64,000 bases of DNA from Bacteroidota bacterium. Lineage in GTDB: Bacteria > Bacteroidota > Bacteroidia > Bacteroidales > F082. The translations under genes and the position numbers were made by a program. The stretch spans positions 372,001-436,000 of the forward strand of contig JADJXJ010000001.1 in assembly GCA_016715945.1 (NCBI GenBank). Direction: 5' to 3'. The notes beneath the pieces are model-generated. The model had not been told where the DNA came from. It saw nothing but the letters and a program-made list of their open reading frames with translations, and made no database searches. Below, one piece after another: positions 54,359-63,439 of this stretch (within the stretch, counting starts at the first letter, position 1; every line of letters starts with the position of its first letter).

Positions 54359-56161
54359 ATGCTAAAACTGCTTTATGACGCAATCGGAAAAACCGCGAAA
54401 ATTTCTGCCGAAGGGTTCCGTAAACTGATTTCCCTGCTCAAGTACGTCCTCCCGAAGAAGTATGCATTCATTGGCGGACTCCTTGCCCTGAGCATATCGA
54501 GCCTCACCACACTGGCTTTCCCGATGTTGCTGGGCGACCTGATCAATATGGCCAATCCGGCCGCTGAACTGGCGAAAATTAACCGCATTGCACTCATCCT
54601 GCTGGCCGTGTTTGCCTTTAATGCCGTTTTTTCCTACCTGCGCATTTATTTGTTCGAGGTAGTCACGCAGCATATGCTGGCCAGCCTGAGGCAACAAACC
54701 TATAACCACCTTATCCGGCTACCCATGAGTTTTTTTTCGGGACGAAGGGTAGGGGAGCTCAACAGCAGAATCTCTGCCGACATTGCCATATTGCAGGAAA
54801 CCTTCACCTTCACCCTGGCACAATTTGTCCGGCAGGTGATCACCATTGTCGGAGGAATCATCCTGCTGTCGGTCATCTCGGTCAGGCTCACCCTGTTTAT
54901 GCTCCTTTTTGTGCCTGTAGTTGCAATCGGCGCCAGGCTTTTTGGCAAAAAGATCCGCCGCATTTCCAAAAGCACCCAGGATCAGGTGGCCACCTCCAAC
55001 ATCATAGTCGAAGAAACTCTGCAAGGAATCAACAACGTAAAGGCTTATGCCAATGAGCGTTTTGAGTTCGACCGCTACCGGAGTTCCACCAATGCCGTCA
55101 TCGGCATTGCACTCAAAGGAGCCCGGCTGCGGGCCTTGCTCATTTCGGTCATCATCTTTGCACTCTTTGCCACCATCGTCGGTGTCATCTGGTATGGGGT
55201 TTATCTGGTGAACAAAGGCGAAGGATTGCAGGCGGGCGACCTCTTTAAGTTCATCCTTTACACAGTATTCATCGGCGCATCTATTTCGGGTCTTGCCGAC
55301 CTGTACTCGCAGGTGCAGAAGGCGGTTGGCTCAACCGAAAGCCTGATGGCCCTGCTCGACGAGCGACCGGAGTTTGAGCCTGTGGCCGACGATGGATGCG
55401 AGCATACCTTGCAGGGCAGGCTGGAGTTCAGAAACGTAAGTTTCCGCTATCCGTCACGTCCTGATGTTGAGGTGCTCCGAGATATCAGCCTGCTCATTGA
55501 GCCTGGAAAGCGTATCGCCCTGGTTGGACCTTCCGGCGCCGGAAAAACCACCCTTAGTAGCCTGATATTCAGGTTCTACGATCCAACCGAAGGTGTGATC
55601 CTTTTCGATGATGTCCATTCAACCAGCATTCATCCTTCCTGTCTCAGACGCCAGATGGCCATAGTGCCCCAGGAGGTCATGCTCTTTGGAGGCACCATAG
55701 CCGAGAATATCGCGTATGGCAAACCCGGCGCCGGCATGGACGAGATCGCCGACGCTGCACGAAAAGCCAATGCCCTCGAGTTCATCGATCGTTTTCCCGA
55801 TGGTTTTGATACCATTGTGGGCGAACGTGGCGTGCAACTCTCCGGCGGTCAGCGCCAGCGTATTGCCATTGCCCGCGCCATCCTGCGCAATCCACGCATC
55901 CTCGTCCTCGACGAAGCCACCTCGTCGCTTGACAATATAGCGGAAAAACAAGTGCAGGAAGCGCTCGATGTACTCATGCAGGGGCGCACCTCCATCATCA
56001 TTGCCCATCGGCTCAGCACTGTGCAGGACGCTGACCTGATTGTGGTGATCGAAGGCGGCAGGATAGCCGAAACAGGCACACATCATGAGTTGCTTGCCAA
56101 AGGCGGCGCATATGCCAGGCTGGCAAACCTTCTGGAGAAATCCTCGGAAATCGACGGTTAG
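54359..56161 (+). CDS. ABC exporter, fused membrane and ATPase domains (MsbA-like)
   Basis: A 600-residue half-transporter. Six membrane segments lie in residues ~35-310 (for example FIGGLLALSISSLTTLAFPM and QVITIVGGIILLSVISV). The ATPase has Walker A GPSGAGKTT near residue 390, a Q-loop (AIVPQEVMLFGG), signature LSGGQRQR, Walker B ILVLDEATSSLD and the H-loop in IIAHRLSTVQD. It would act as a dimer in the inner membrane, exporting lipid or hydrophobic compounds; MsbA-type lipid flipping is plausible, but the substrate is not certain. Confidence 0.92.
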   Translation: MLKLLYDAIGKTAKISAEGFRKLISLLKYVLPKKYAFIGGLLALSISSLTTLAFPMLLGDLINMANPAAELAKINRIALILLAVFAFNAVFSYLRIYLFEVVTQHMLASLRQQTYNHLIRLPMSFFSGRRVGELNSRISADIAILQETFTFTLAQFVRQVITIVGGIILLSVISVRLTLFMLLFVPVVAIGARLFGKKIRRISKSTQDQVATSNIIVEETLQGINNVKAYANERFEFDRYRSSTNAVIGIALKGARLRALLISVIIFALFATIVGVIWYGVYLVNKGEGLQAGDLFKFILYTVFIGASISGLADLYSQVQKAVGSTESLMALLDERPEFEPVADDGCEHTLQGRLEFRNVSFRYPSRPDVEVLRDISLLIEPGKRIALVGPSGAGKTTLSSLIFRFYDPTEGVILFDDVHSTSIHPSCLRRQMAIVPQEVMLFGGTIAENIAYGKPGAGMDEIADAARKANALEFIDRFPDGFDTIVGERGVQLSGGQRQRIAIARAILRNPRILVLDEATSSLDNIAEKQVQEALDVLMQGRTSIIIAHRLSTVQDADLIVVIEGGRIAETGTHHELLAKGGAYARLANLLEKSSEIDG

Positions 56162-56169
56162 AGAGGGGG

Positions 56170-56840
56170 GCGGGTGGAGAGTTCCTGGTGGCGAGTTGCG
56201 GGTTATGGGAGGTTGACGGTTGTTGTCCTGGTTGTCATAGTTGTCGTTGTTGTCGTGGTTCAGTATAGCTTGCAAGTTTCCGTGGGTTGTGAGGTAGTTA
56301 TGAAATAAAATTTATTGTAAGAGCTAGATTATACTTAAAGTGCTCAAGCAGAAATGCTTGACGCTTTCACCGGGCTGAGCGGGGAGGAAGGGCGAACGGC
56401 GGGAAGGGCGGGAGAGGGTTGTCATTGTTGTTGGTGGTTGTCGAGGTTATCGGTAGTTGTAATGATTGTATCCGCGAAAATCAGTCTGATTAGTGTCATC
56501 AGCGTTCCATTTTTGATAGAACACTGTTCTCGTCTGAGGCCGAGACACGGCGACGCAGATTGAGCAGATGGTCACAAATAAGAAACAGCGAAAATCAGCC
56601 AAATCAGTGTCATCTGCGTTCCATTGTTGAGGATAGAAAGATTCGAGAGTTCCGGGTAGCGGGTCGCGGGGAGGTTGTTGGTAGTTGTCGTTGTTGTCGT
56701 TGTTGTCATTGTTGTAATAGTTCAGATCATCCTGATGGTTTCCGGAATTGTGAAATAGAGTTTATTGATAAAGACAGGTTGTAGTTAAAGCGCTCAAGCA
56801 GAAATACTTGACGTCATCACCGGGTCGGGCGGGGGAATTT
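56170..56840 (+). repeat. repeat-rich intergenic region
   Basis: Contains GGGTTATGGGAGG and TTGTTGTCGTGG simple words (56195-56260), the ~165-bp direct repeat copy 2 (56270-56430), diverged relatives of the 22637 tandem unit (56470-56635), more GTTGTCGTTGTTGTC (56678-56720), and the AAGCGCTCAAGCAGAAATAC element (56788-56835). No gene is visible. Confidence 0.8.
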
Positions 56841-56921
56841 TATGTATGCTCTGCATTAAGACAATGGCTAAGCTCGAGACAAAGCCACGGAGGTTCCTGC
56901 TCTGGTATTTTGGATGGATTC

Positions 56922-57306
56922 AAAGAGGTAGATTCCAATCACCAAATTTTTTTGAGGGGTAGCGCCGAAACCAGTCAAAGTAGATGGCTCTGCATGGCAA
57001 ACGACGCTTGCCGGGCTTCACCTGGTAGCAGCAATCGCGGAGTCTGCGCCCTACATGCCGATCATTTGCAGAAACTCGGCTTCGTTTACGATGGGGATGC
57101 CAAGTTGCCGGGCCTTTTCGAGCTTTGCCGGCCCCATGTTTTCGCCGGCCAGCACAAAACTTGTCTTGGTTGAAATAGACGATGCATTGCGACCACCGTG
57201 CAACTCAATCAGGCGGTGCATTTCGTCGCGGCTAAACTGGCTGAATACCCCGCTTACCACAATGGTTTTGCCCTCGAGGGTGCGGCTGGCCTGCTGAGGC
57301 TCACTT
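56922..57306. repeat. 385-bp direct repeat flanking the IS1634-type element, left copy
   Basis: Identical in length and ~99% identical to 61265-61649 (five substitutions seen). It starts AAAGAGGTAGATTCC and ends GAGGCTCACTT directly at the IS end. It contains the last ~256 bp of ligA. It has the form of an unusually long target duplication. Confidence 0.9.
57051..57306 (-). pseudogene. duplicated 3' end of ligA (BRCT fragment)
   Basis: Encodes the same BRCT-domain C-terminus as ligA (VVSGVFSQFSRDEMH, NASSISTKTSFVLAG, KLEKARQLGIPIVNEAEFL), ending in the same stop. It lacks any start and the rest of the ligase. One residue differs from the intact gene (Arg for His after DEMH). It arose from the 385-bp duplication. 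Confidence 0.9.
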
Positions 57307-58474
57307 CCTGACTTGTCTACTTTAGTGCAACAAATTGAGTTTTGTCAATAATTTTTCTGCTGTTTCAGTAAGTCTTCCTTTTACAATCACTTGTTTTTGA
57401 GTAAGTTTATTTAGCATTATCGCATCTGTCACCTTCTTTGCTTCAGTGTTAAAGCGTCTTATTGATAGCCCGGTTTTGATTTCAATATGCTTTGATATTA
57501 CCAAGGCTAAAAAACAAATTAGTAGATGGAGCTTTATAGGATCTTGTTTAAAATGGAATATAGGACGGGTTTCTAAGTCGGACTTTGCAACTCTAAAAGC
57601 TTGCTCCACTTTGTAGAGTTCATGATATCTTTCAATAACCTTATTACTGGGTAGGTTTTGCTCGCTTAAGTCGGTGTAGTAACCTTTTATGCCTAATAAT
57701 TTTATAGTTTTCCGGATAAGTTCTTCATTCAATTTGAGTTCTTCATTGTGTGCCTTTACAAACTTGGCTTTGTTGTTTTTAGAAGGACTTTTTATGATAG
57801 TTTGGGCTTTTAAAATCTGCTTTTCCATTTCATATTTATCCTTTCTGTATCGGGCATTGGAGAAGTTACATATGAGATATCCTTTGTCGGTATGGAGTCT
57901 GATTGTATTGCCATCTTCTCGCTTGATTTTTGCGTCTATTTGATCAAATATAGCTTGTGATAAGTTCCCCAGCCTTGCCCCAACGATGTAATGAATGCCC
58001 TCTGCTTTTAGCTCCTTAATGTTGTCTGCGCTTATCATGGCTGCATCGGCTACCACTGTAAATTGTTTTACATTGTTTTTTTGAATAAACGCTTTAACTA
58101 CGGGCAAAATGGTGTGGCCTTCGAAGGTATTACCGGTAAAGATGTCAAAGTCCAAAGGAAAACCATCTTTGCTTACCATTAATCCAACGAGTATCTGAGG
58201 TTGTTGCCACTTGCCATCTTTTGAAAATCCCGTTCTGCGTAATTCGTCGCCCTCAAAGGTTTCGAAATATAGGGTTGTAACATCATAGAATAGTAGAGAA
58301 TAATCAAAGCCATGTTCCTTCTGTGCAAAAACGTTTACTTTTTCAAGCACTTGATTTTTAAATGAAATCCACATTTTAGCTTCCTTGTAATAGTTCTGCC
58401 TGCGATGTTGAATACCAAAATACGTTTCAATAAGCTCTATAGAAGTAACCCTTCGGCCATGAGCGTGTTGTTTG

Positions 58475-60016
58475 TTATTTTGGATTTTTTATTGGGAGTA
58501 GTTTGTACAGTTGGTTGGCTGGGTGGTCTGGAAGTACCTCGAGGGTATGGCTGAGCCAGCCAAAAGGTTCTACTTCATTGAGTTTGCAAGTGGCTAACAA
58601 GGAATAAATCATGGCTGCGCGCTTTGCTCCCTCATGCGAGCCTGCAAACAGATAGTTTTTTCGGCCAAGGGCTACAGGACGTATGGTGTTTTCAATCAGG
58701 TTGTTGTCCATTTGATATCGTCCGTCATCGAGGTATCTTATCAGTCTTGGCCAAAGGGTCAACATGTAAGTGATGGCCTGGCCAATGGCGCTTTTGGGCA
58801 AGACACAGGCATGTTGCTCACTGAGCCACCGATGCAACTGCTCAAGCACAGGTTGGGCCTGTTGTTGTCTGAGGATTTTTATCTCATCATGGTTCAGGTG
58901 ATTCTCTTTTGCCATGCGCTCAATCTGGTATAGCTTGCCAATGAGCAACAGGGCAGTTTCAGCCCGTTGGCTGTCGTTATCCAATGCCTTTTCAAAATTG
59001 CGTCTGGCATGTGCCATGCAGGCAAGTTGCAAGATATGGCCTTTGAGCCTTAATCCGTTGTATGCTGCATAACCATCGGTTTGAAGCACTCCGCTAAAGT
59101 CTTTCAAAAACTTCTCCGGGCCTTCGCGTCCGCGCCCTGCTTGGTAGTCGAATACCACAAGGCGCTCCATCGGATCGTGGTACACCCAGAGGTAACCTTT
59201 GTGTGTTGAGCCCGGCTTGTCTTTTGTCAATACTGCAATGGGCGTTTCATCGGCCTGAAGGTAGCCCGAGGATTGAACTTTTGCCACAAGGCTATGGTAT
59301 AGCGGTTCAAGCAACTGACAGCTGGCGCTGAACCATCCGTTGATGGTTGACTCCGACAACTGAAGCTTCTGACGTTTGAACATTTGTACCTGACGGTAAA
59401 ATGGCAGGTGATCTGCGTATTTACTCACTATCAGGTGAGCCAACATGCTTGCGCCGGCATTGCCTTTCTCGATAGGCAGGCTCGGAAGCTCGGCTATGGC
59501 TATCTGTGTTTGTTCCTGGTTCTGACCAAGCACATACTTGGGGCGCACAATCTGCCTGACATAGATGCTGCCAGGCTCGTATTCAAGTACCTCCGTGATG
59601 GCATTACCAATCAAGCGGGCGCCCTCAGGAAGGTTCTGTGGTTCGATGACCTGCTGTTTGCGTGGCAAATGGGCCGGAAGTTCAAGACGAAGCGGTTGTT
59701 GCTTGTCTTTTTGCCCGGCTTTTGTACGGGTGTAGTTTATTTGCTGGGTCTGGGGCTCCGGCTTCTGAGGTTCCGGCAGCTCGAAAAGGGTTAGTTGATT
59801 GGGATTGGCAGCCACAAACCGTTCGCTCTTTGCACCAAATAGCATACGCTTGAGCTGGGCAAGTTCATGCTTGAGCAGCTTGAGCTCGACCACCATCGCA
59901 TCATATTCCGATACCATGTCCTTATGCCGTGCAAGCTCTTGACGAAGCATATTGAGCTCGGCCAGTAAGGCTTGATGTGCTGCTTTGGAAATAGTGATTG
60001 TTTCTGTGCTTGCCAT
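58475..60016 (-). CDS. tnpC: IS66 transposase TnpC
   Basis: An intact 513-residue IS66 transposase. It has a coiled-coil N-terminus (ALLAELNMLRQELARHKDMV), a linker, and the DDE core (GYLQADETPIAVL, GVLQTDGYAAYNG, QMDNNLIENTIRPVALGRKN). It ends with the usual IS66 tail (AAMIYSLLATCKLNEVEPF, LEVLPDHPANQLYKLLP). It differs from copy 1 by a few substitutions and by having the full six-T run that keeps the frame. Confidence 0.95.
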   Translation of the reverse strand: MASTETITISKAAHQALLAELNMLRQELARHKDMVSEYDAMVVELKLLKHELAQLKRMLFGAKSERFVAANPNQLTLFELPEPQKPEPQTQQINYTRTKAGQKDKQQPLRLELPAHLPRKQQVIEPQNLPEGARLIGNAITEVLEYEPGSIYVRQIVRPKYVLGQNQEQTQIAIAELPSLPIEKGNAGASMLAHLIVSKYADHLPFYRQVQMFKRQKLQLSESTINGWFSASCQLLEPLYHSLVAKVQSSGYLQADETPIAVLTKDKPGSTHKGYLWVYHDPMERLVVFDYQAGRGREGPEKFLKDFSGVLQTDGYAAYNGLRLKGHILQLACMAHARRNFEKALDNDSQRAETALLLIGKLYQIERMAKENHLNHDEIKILRQQQAQPVLEQLHRWLSEQHACVLPKSAIGQAITYMLTLWPRLIRYLDDGRYQMDNNLIENTIRPVALGRKNYLFAGSHEGAKRAAMIYSLLATCKLNEVEPFGWLSHTLEVLPDHPANQLYKLLPIKNPK

Positions 60017-60063
60017 AGGGCAAAATTACAGAATCAACCTGCTGGAAATGACCGCCTTAAACC

Positions 60064-60429
60064 TTAGTTTCCAACAAAATCATGTCGATAAAATCGCTTG
60101 TTTTTTCTTGCATTTTCCATTGAAATACCATTGATTATCATCACCAGCTGGCTATAGTCGAGCATCTGGTTTTTCACCCCATCCATACTTTGTTTGGGCA
60201 GTTGCAGCCTGCCTTGCTCGAGTCGCTTGTAAAACAGTACGAACCCTCCGGGTTCCCACCGAAGCATTTTGATGCAGTTGCGTGGCTTGTTAATGAAAAT
60301 GTACAAATCTCCGCTCATGGGGTTTTGGCCAAGCTTGCTTGTGACCAGCCCGCATAAGCCGTCGAAACTTTTACGCATGTCTGTTGGCTCAAGGTAGAGA
60401 AAATACCTTGCCGAAGTAATGGAAAACAT
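60064..60429 (-). CDS. tnpB: IS66 accessory protein TnpB (Orf2)
   Basis: Identical to the product of 13159-13524: a 121-residue IS66 Orf2 with YLYLEPTDMRKSFDGLCGLV and IFINKPRNCIKMLRWE. It is intact and sits 4 bp after tnpA and 47 bp before tnpC of copy 2. Confidence 0.92.
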   Translation of the reverse strand: MFSITSARYFLYLEPTDMRKSFDGLCGLVTSKLGQNPMSGDLYIFINKPRNCIKMLRWEPGGFVLFYKRLEQGRLQLPKQSMDGVKNQMLDYSQLVMIINGISMENARKNKRFYRHDFVGN

Positions 60430-60433
60430 ATCA

Positions 60434-60715
60434 TCACATCCGGATTAAACATTTGAGCAGCGATACAGGGGTAGACAACGGCACATGAAGCTCAATGCCA
60501 TTGGGATAACGAATCAACAGGTTTGTGCTACATGGCCCATTCAACTGCACAAAGCCTCCAGTTGCCTGCTCCTTTGAACGATACTTATTTACCCAGTAAC
60601 GAAATGTGTAAAGCTTCATCCCATTTGCCATTGCAAACGACCTTTGACTTTGACCACTTTGCTCCCACTGCTCAACCAAAAAAAACATTTTGTCTTTGCG
60701 CTCTTTACGAATCAT
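60434..60715 (-). CDS. tnpA: IS66 accessory protein TnpA (Orf1)
   Basis: Identical to the product of 13529-13810: a 93-residue helix-turn-helix Orf1 of IS66. It is the first gene of the copy 2 operon, starting about 73 bp inside the right end of the element. Confidence 0.88.
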   Translation of the reverse strand: MIRKERKDKMFFLVEQWEQSGQSQRSFAMANGMKLYTFRYWVNKYRSKEQATGGFVQLNGPCSTNLLIRYPNGIELHVPLSTPVSLLKCLIRM

Positions 60716-61264
60716 ATCCCAAAAATTTTAAGCGCAAATATCTGCAACCCAACCCCATCCTAAAATATGCTCGTGGCCGAAGGGTTACCTATAGAACGCA
60801 GTTTAGATGCAGGCTCTAATATCCTGATGGTTACTAAGTCTTTGAATAAGCTAGAGGTCAATTCGCCAAAGCCAATTTGAGCTATCAATCGCTGGATGGT
60901 CTGATAAAAGAAGCGGTAATAAAACCCTACACATTCATACTGCTCAATGTAGGAATATGCACCGGGCTTTAAGGACGGAAATAGAGATGTTTGTCTGGTA
61001 TAGTCTTCGATAAACTGCTGTGCCTGTTGCTTTAAGTTATCAAGTTCTTGATCCGTACTTGCTGAACCCAAATGTTTAACAATAACTCGTTTTCTATTAT
61101 GCAAGTAATAAACTTGAACAGCGATCTTTCCAGAACCAGTTTTGACTTCTCTTAATTTTAACATGCTATATTGCTTAGTGCAACAAATGTAGCACTAAAA
61201 ATGTCGCAAAACTCTGTTTATTAATACTTTATCAGAAATCACAAAATAAAGTGGACAAGTCAGG

Positions 61265-61649
61265 AAAGAGGTCGATTCCAATCACCAAATTTTTTTGAGG
61301 GGTAGTGCCGAAACCAGTCAAAGTAGATGGCTCTGCATGGCAAACAACGCTTGCCGGGCTTCACCTGGTAGCAGCAATCGCGGAGTCTGTGCCCTACATG
61401 CCGATCATTTGCAGAAACTCGGCTTCGTTTACGATGGGGATGCCAAGTTGCCGGGCCTTTTCGAGCTTTGCCGGCCCCATGTTTTCGCCGGCCAGCACAA
61501 AACTTGTCTTGGTTGAAATAGACGATGCATTGCGACCACCGTGCAACTCAATCAGGTGGTGCATTTCGTCGCGGCTAAACTGGCTGAATACCCCGCTTAC
61601 CACAATGGTTTTGCCCTCGAGGGTGCGGCTGGCCTGCTGAGGCTCACTT
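61265..61649. repeat. 385-bp direct repeat flanking the IS1634-type element, right copy
   Basis: Starts AAAGAGGTCGATTCC directly at the IS end and ends GAGGCTCACTT inside ligA, where the intact gene continues. Substitutions against the left copy are seen near the start (A/C), in GTAGTGCCG, CAAACAACG, GTCTGTGCC and CAGGTGGTG. Confidence 0.9.
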
Positions 61650-63439
61650 TGCGCAGCCTGAAGCTGAAGTCCGTGGGCTCGCAAACGCTCAACCAGCTCC
61701 AGATGTTCGGGCTTCGAAAACCAGAGGATGACCGATTCGGCAATCTTTCCGCCAATTTCGTCCACTGCCATCAGTTCATCCATGCCGGCACCGGCCAGCT
61801 TGTCGATGCTGCCAAAAGCAGTGGCAAGCCGGGTGGCCACAGTTTCGCCCACAAACCTGATTCCCAGCGCAAAAAGTACCCTGTGGAATGGAACCTCCTT
61901 CGATTTTTCGATGGCCGCAAGGATGTTTTCTACGGTTTTCTCCCTGAAACTCACGGTGCGCACCTTGCCATCCTCGCCGGTATAATTTTTTTCGAGGCCA
62001 AGCAATTGATTGGCTTTCAGGTCGTAGAGGTCGGCCGGATTGCGCACCAGCCCGCGCTCGTACAGAAGTTCGATGCGTCCTTGTCCGAGGCTTTCGATGT
62101 TCATGGCGCGGCGATGGATAAAGTGTTCCAGCTTGCCTTTGATCTGGGGAGGGCAGTAGTCGGCATTCGGGCAAAACCATGCCGCCTCGCCCGGATTGCG
62201 TTCCAGGGGACTGCCACATTCGGGACAATGGGTAACGAAACTCACGGGTTTGCTTCCGGGGATGCGCAGCTCGGTTTTAACCGAAGTAATTTTTGGGATG
62301 ATTTCACCTCCTTTTTCCACCACCACCATATCGTTTTCGTGCAATCCGAGCTGGGTGATGATGTCGGCATTATGGAGGCTGGCCCGTTTGACGGTAGTTC
62401 CTGCCAGCTGCACAGGTTCCAGGTTGGCCACAGGCGTCACGGTGCCGGTGCGCCCCACCTGATAATCAATGCCTTTCAGCCTGGTGGCCACTTCCTCTGC
62501 CTTGTATTTGTAGGCTATGGCCCAGCGGGGCGATTTGGCTGTAAAACCGAGCATCTGCTGCTGCCTGAAACTATTCAATTTGATGACAATGCCATCAATG
62601 TCGTAGGGGAGCTGGTGCCTTCCGGTTTTCCAGTCGCTGATAAACTCGTTGATTTCGGCCATGTTGCGGCAAACGGCCATGTTGTCCGAAATCCGGAAGC
62701 CCCAGCTTTTGGCTGCCTGCAGGCTTTGGTAATGTGTCTCAAAAGGAAGATTGTCGCCCATCAGGTAGTAGAGCCAGCAGTCGAGTTTGCGGCGGGCCAC
62801 TTCGGCCGAGTCCTGCATTTTGAGGGTGCCCGATGCCGCATTGCGCGGGTTGGCAAGCAAGGGCAGACCTTCGGCTTCCCGCTCTTCGTTGATTCGTCGG
62901 AAGCTCTCGTGCGACATATATACCTCTCCGCGAATCTCGAACGATCCGGGGTAATTGCCTCTGAGTCTGAGCGGTATGCTTCGGATGGTTTTTACATTGG
63001 CGGTCACATCATCGCCCTGCACCCCGTCGCCCCGCGTCACGGCCTGAACCAGCAAACCATTTTCGTACCTCAGGCTGATGGCCACGCCGTCGTATTTCAG
63101 CTCACAGACGTATTCCACCGGTTCGTTGATCAGCCGGACAATGCGCTGGTGGAACTCCATGATTTCGCCATCGCTGTACGAATTGGCGAGCGAGAGCATG
63201 GGATAGCGGTGTTTAACTGTGGCAAAGTTCCTGGTGATTGTGCCACCCACACGCTGGCTGGGCGAGTCGGGCAGGGCAAACTGCGGAAACTCTTTTTCGA
63301 GCCGGATAAGCTCTTCGAGCAGCATATCGAACTCGTAGTCGGATATCTCCGGCCTGTCGAGCACGTAGTAGAGATAGTTGTGGTGGTTGATCTTCGCCGT
63401 GAGCTCCTCGATGCGTGATTTAGCTTCCTGAGGTGACAT
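61394..63439 (-). CDS. ligA: NAD-dependent DNA ligase LigA
   Basis: A 681-residue ligase from ATG 63439 (MSPQEAKSRIEELTAKINHH); the frame is open further upstream but that part overlaps the previous gene. Domains in order: Ia, then adenylation with the KxDG lysine K115 (CELKYDGVAISL), an OB fold (GRTGTVTPVANLEPVQLAGT), a four-Cys zinc finger (CPECGSP ... CPNADYC), helix-hairpin-helix repeats and a C-terminal BRCT (GKTIVVSGVFSQFSRDEMH). LigA seals nicks in replication and repair and is normally essential. The gene is intact because the IS1634-type insertion duplicated its 3' end. Confidence 0.96.
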   Translation of the reverse strand: MSPQEAKSRIEELTAKINHHNYLYYVLDRPEISDYEFDMLLEELIRLEKEFPQFALPDSPSQRVGGTITRNFATVKHRYPMLSLANSYSDGEIMEFHQRIVRLINEPVEYVCELKYDGVAISLRYENGLLVQAVTRGDGVQGDDVTANVKTIRSIPLRLRGNYPGSFEIRGEVYMSHESFRRINEEREAEGLPLLANPRNAASGTLKMQDSAEVARRKLDCWLYYLMGDNLPFETHYQSLQAAKSWGFRISDNMAVCRNMAEINEFISDWKTGRHQLPYDIDGIVIKLNSFRQQQMLGFTAKSPRWAIAYKYKAEEVATRLKGIDYQVGRTGTVTPVANLEPVQLAGTTVKRASLHNADIITQLGLHENDMVVVEKGGEIIPKITSVKTELRIPGSKPVSFVTHCPECGSPLERNPGEAAWFCPNADYCPPQIKGKLEHFIHRRAMNIESLGQGRIELLYERGLVRNPADLYDLKANQLLGLEKNYTGEDGKVRTVSFREKTVENILAAIEKSKEVPFHRVLFALGIRFVGETVATRLATAFGSIDKLAGAGMDELMAVDEIGGKIAESVILWFSKPEHLELVERLRAHGLQLQAAQSEPQQASRTLEGKTIVVSGVFSQFSRDEMHHLIELHGGRNASSISTKTSFVLAGENMGPAKLEKARQLGIPIVNEAEFLQMIGM

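Larger units (their letters stand above)
58445..60788 (-). mobile_element. IS66-family insertion sequence, copy 2
   Basis: 2344 bp with ends GTAACCCTTCGGCCATGAGC and the inverse of GTAACCCTTCGGCCACGAGC, flanked by a perfect 8-bp target duplication CTATAGAA (58437-58444 and 60789-60796), the standard IS66 length. It carries intact tnpA, tnpB and tnpC. It is nearly identical to copy 1 and probably active or recently so. Confidence 0.95.
57322..61164 (-). pseudogene. IS1634-family transposase split by IS66
   Basis: The N-terminal part (61164 down to 60789; MLKLREVKTGSGKIAVQVYY, ILEPASKLRSI) and the C-terminal part (58444 down to 57322; LIETYFGIQHRRQ, LLFYDVTTLYFETFEGDELR, FTVVADAAMISADNI, YKVEQAFRVAKSDLETRPIF) rejoin in frame when the IS66 and one CTATAGAA are removed. 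That gives a predicted 496-residue DDE transposase, normal for IS1634 relatives. The element is now non-autonomous. Confidence 0.9.
57307..61264 (-). mobile_element. IS1634-type (IS4 superfamily) element, interrupted by IS66
   Basis: Bounded by inverted ends CCTGACTTGTCTACTTTA (57307) and TAAAGTGGACAAGTCAGG (61247-61264), one mismatch in 18. Without the inserted IS66 and one 8-bp target copy it is 1606 bp with one transposase gene. It sits between 385-bp direct repeats, a length range reported for IS1634 itself. Confidence 0.88.
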
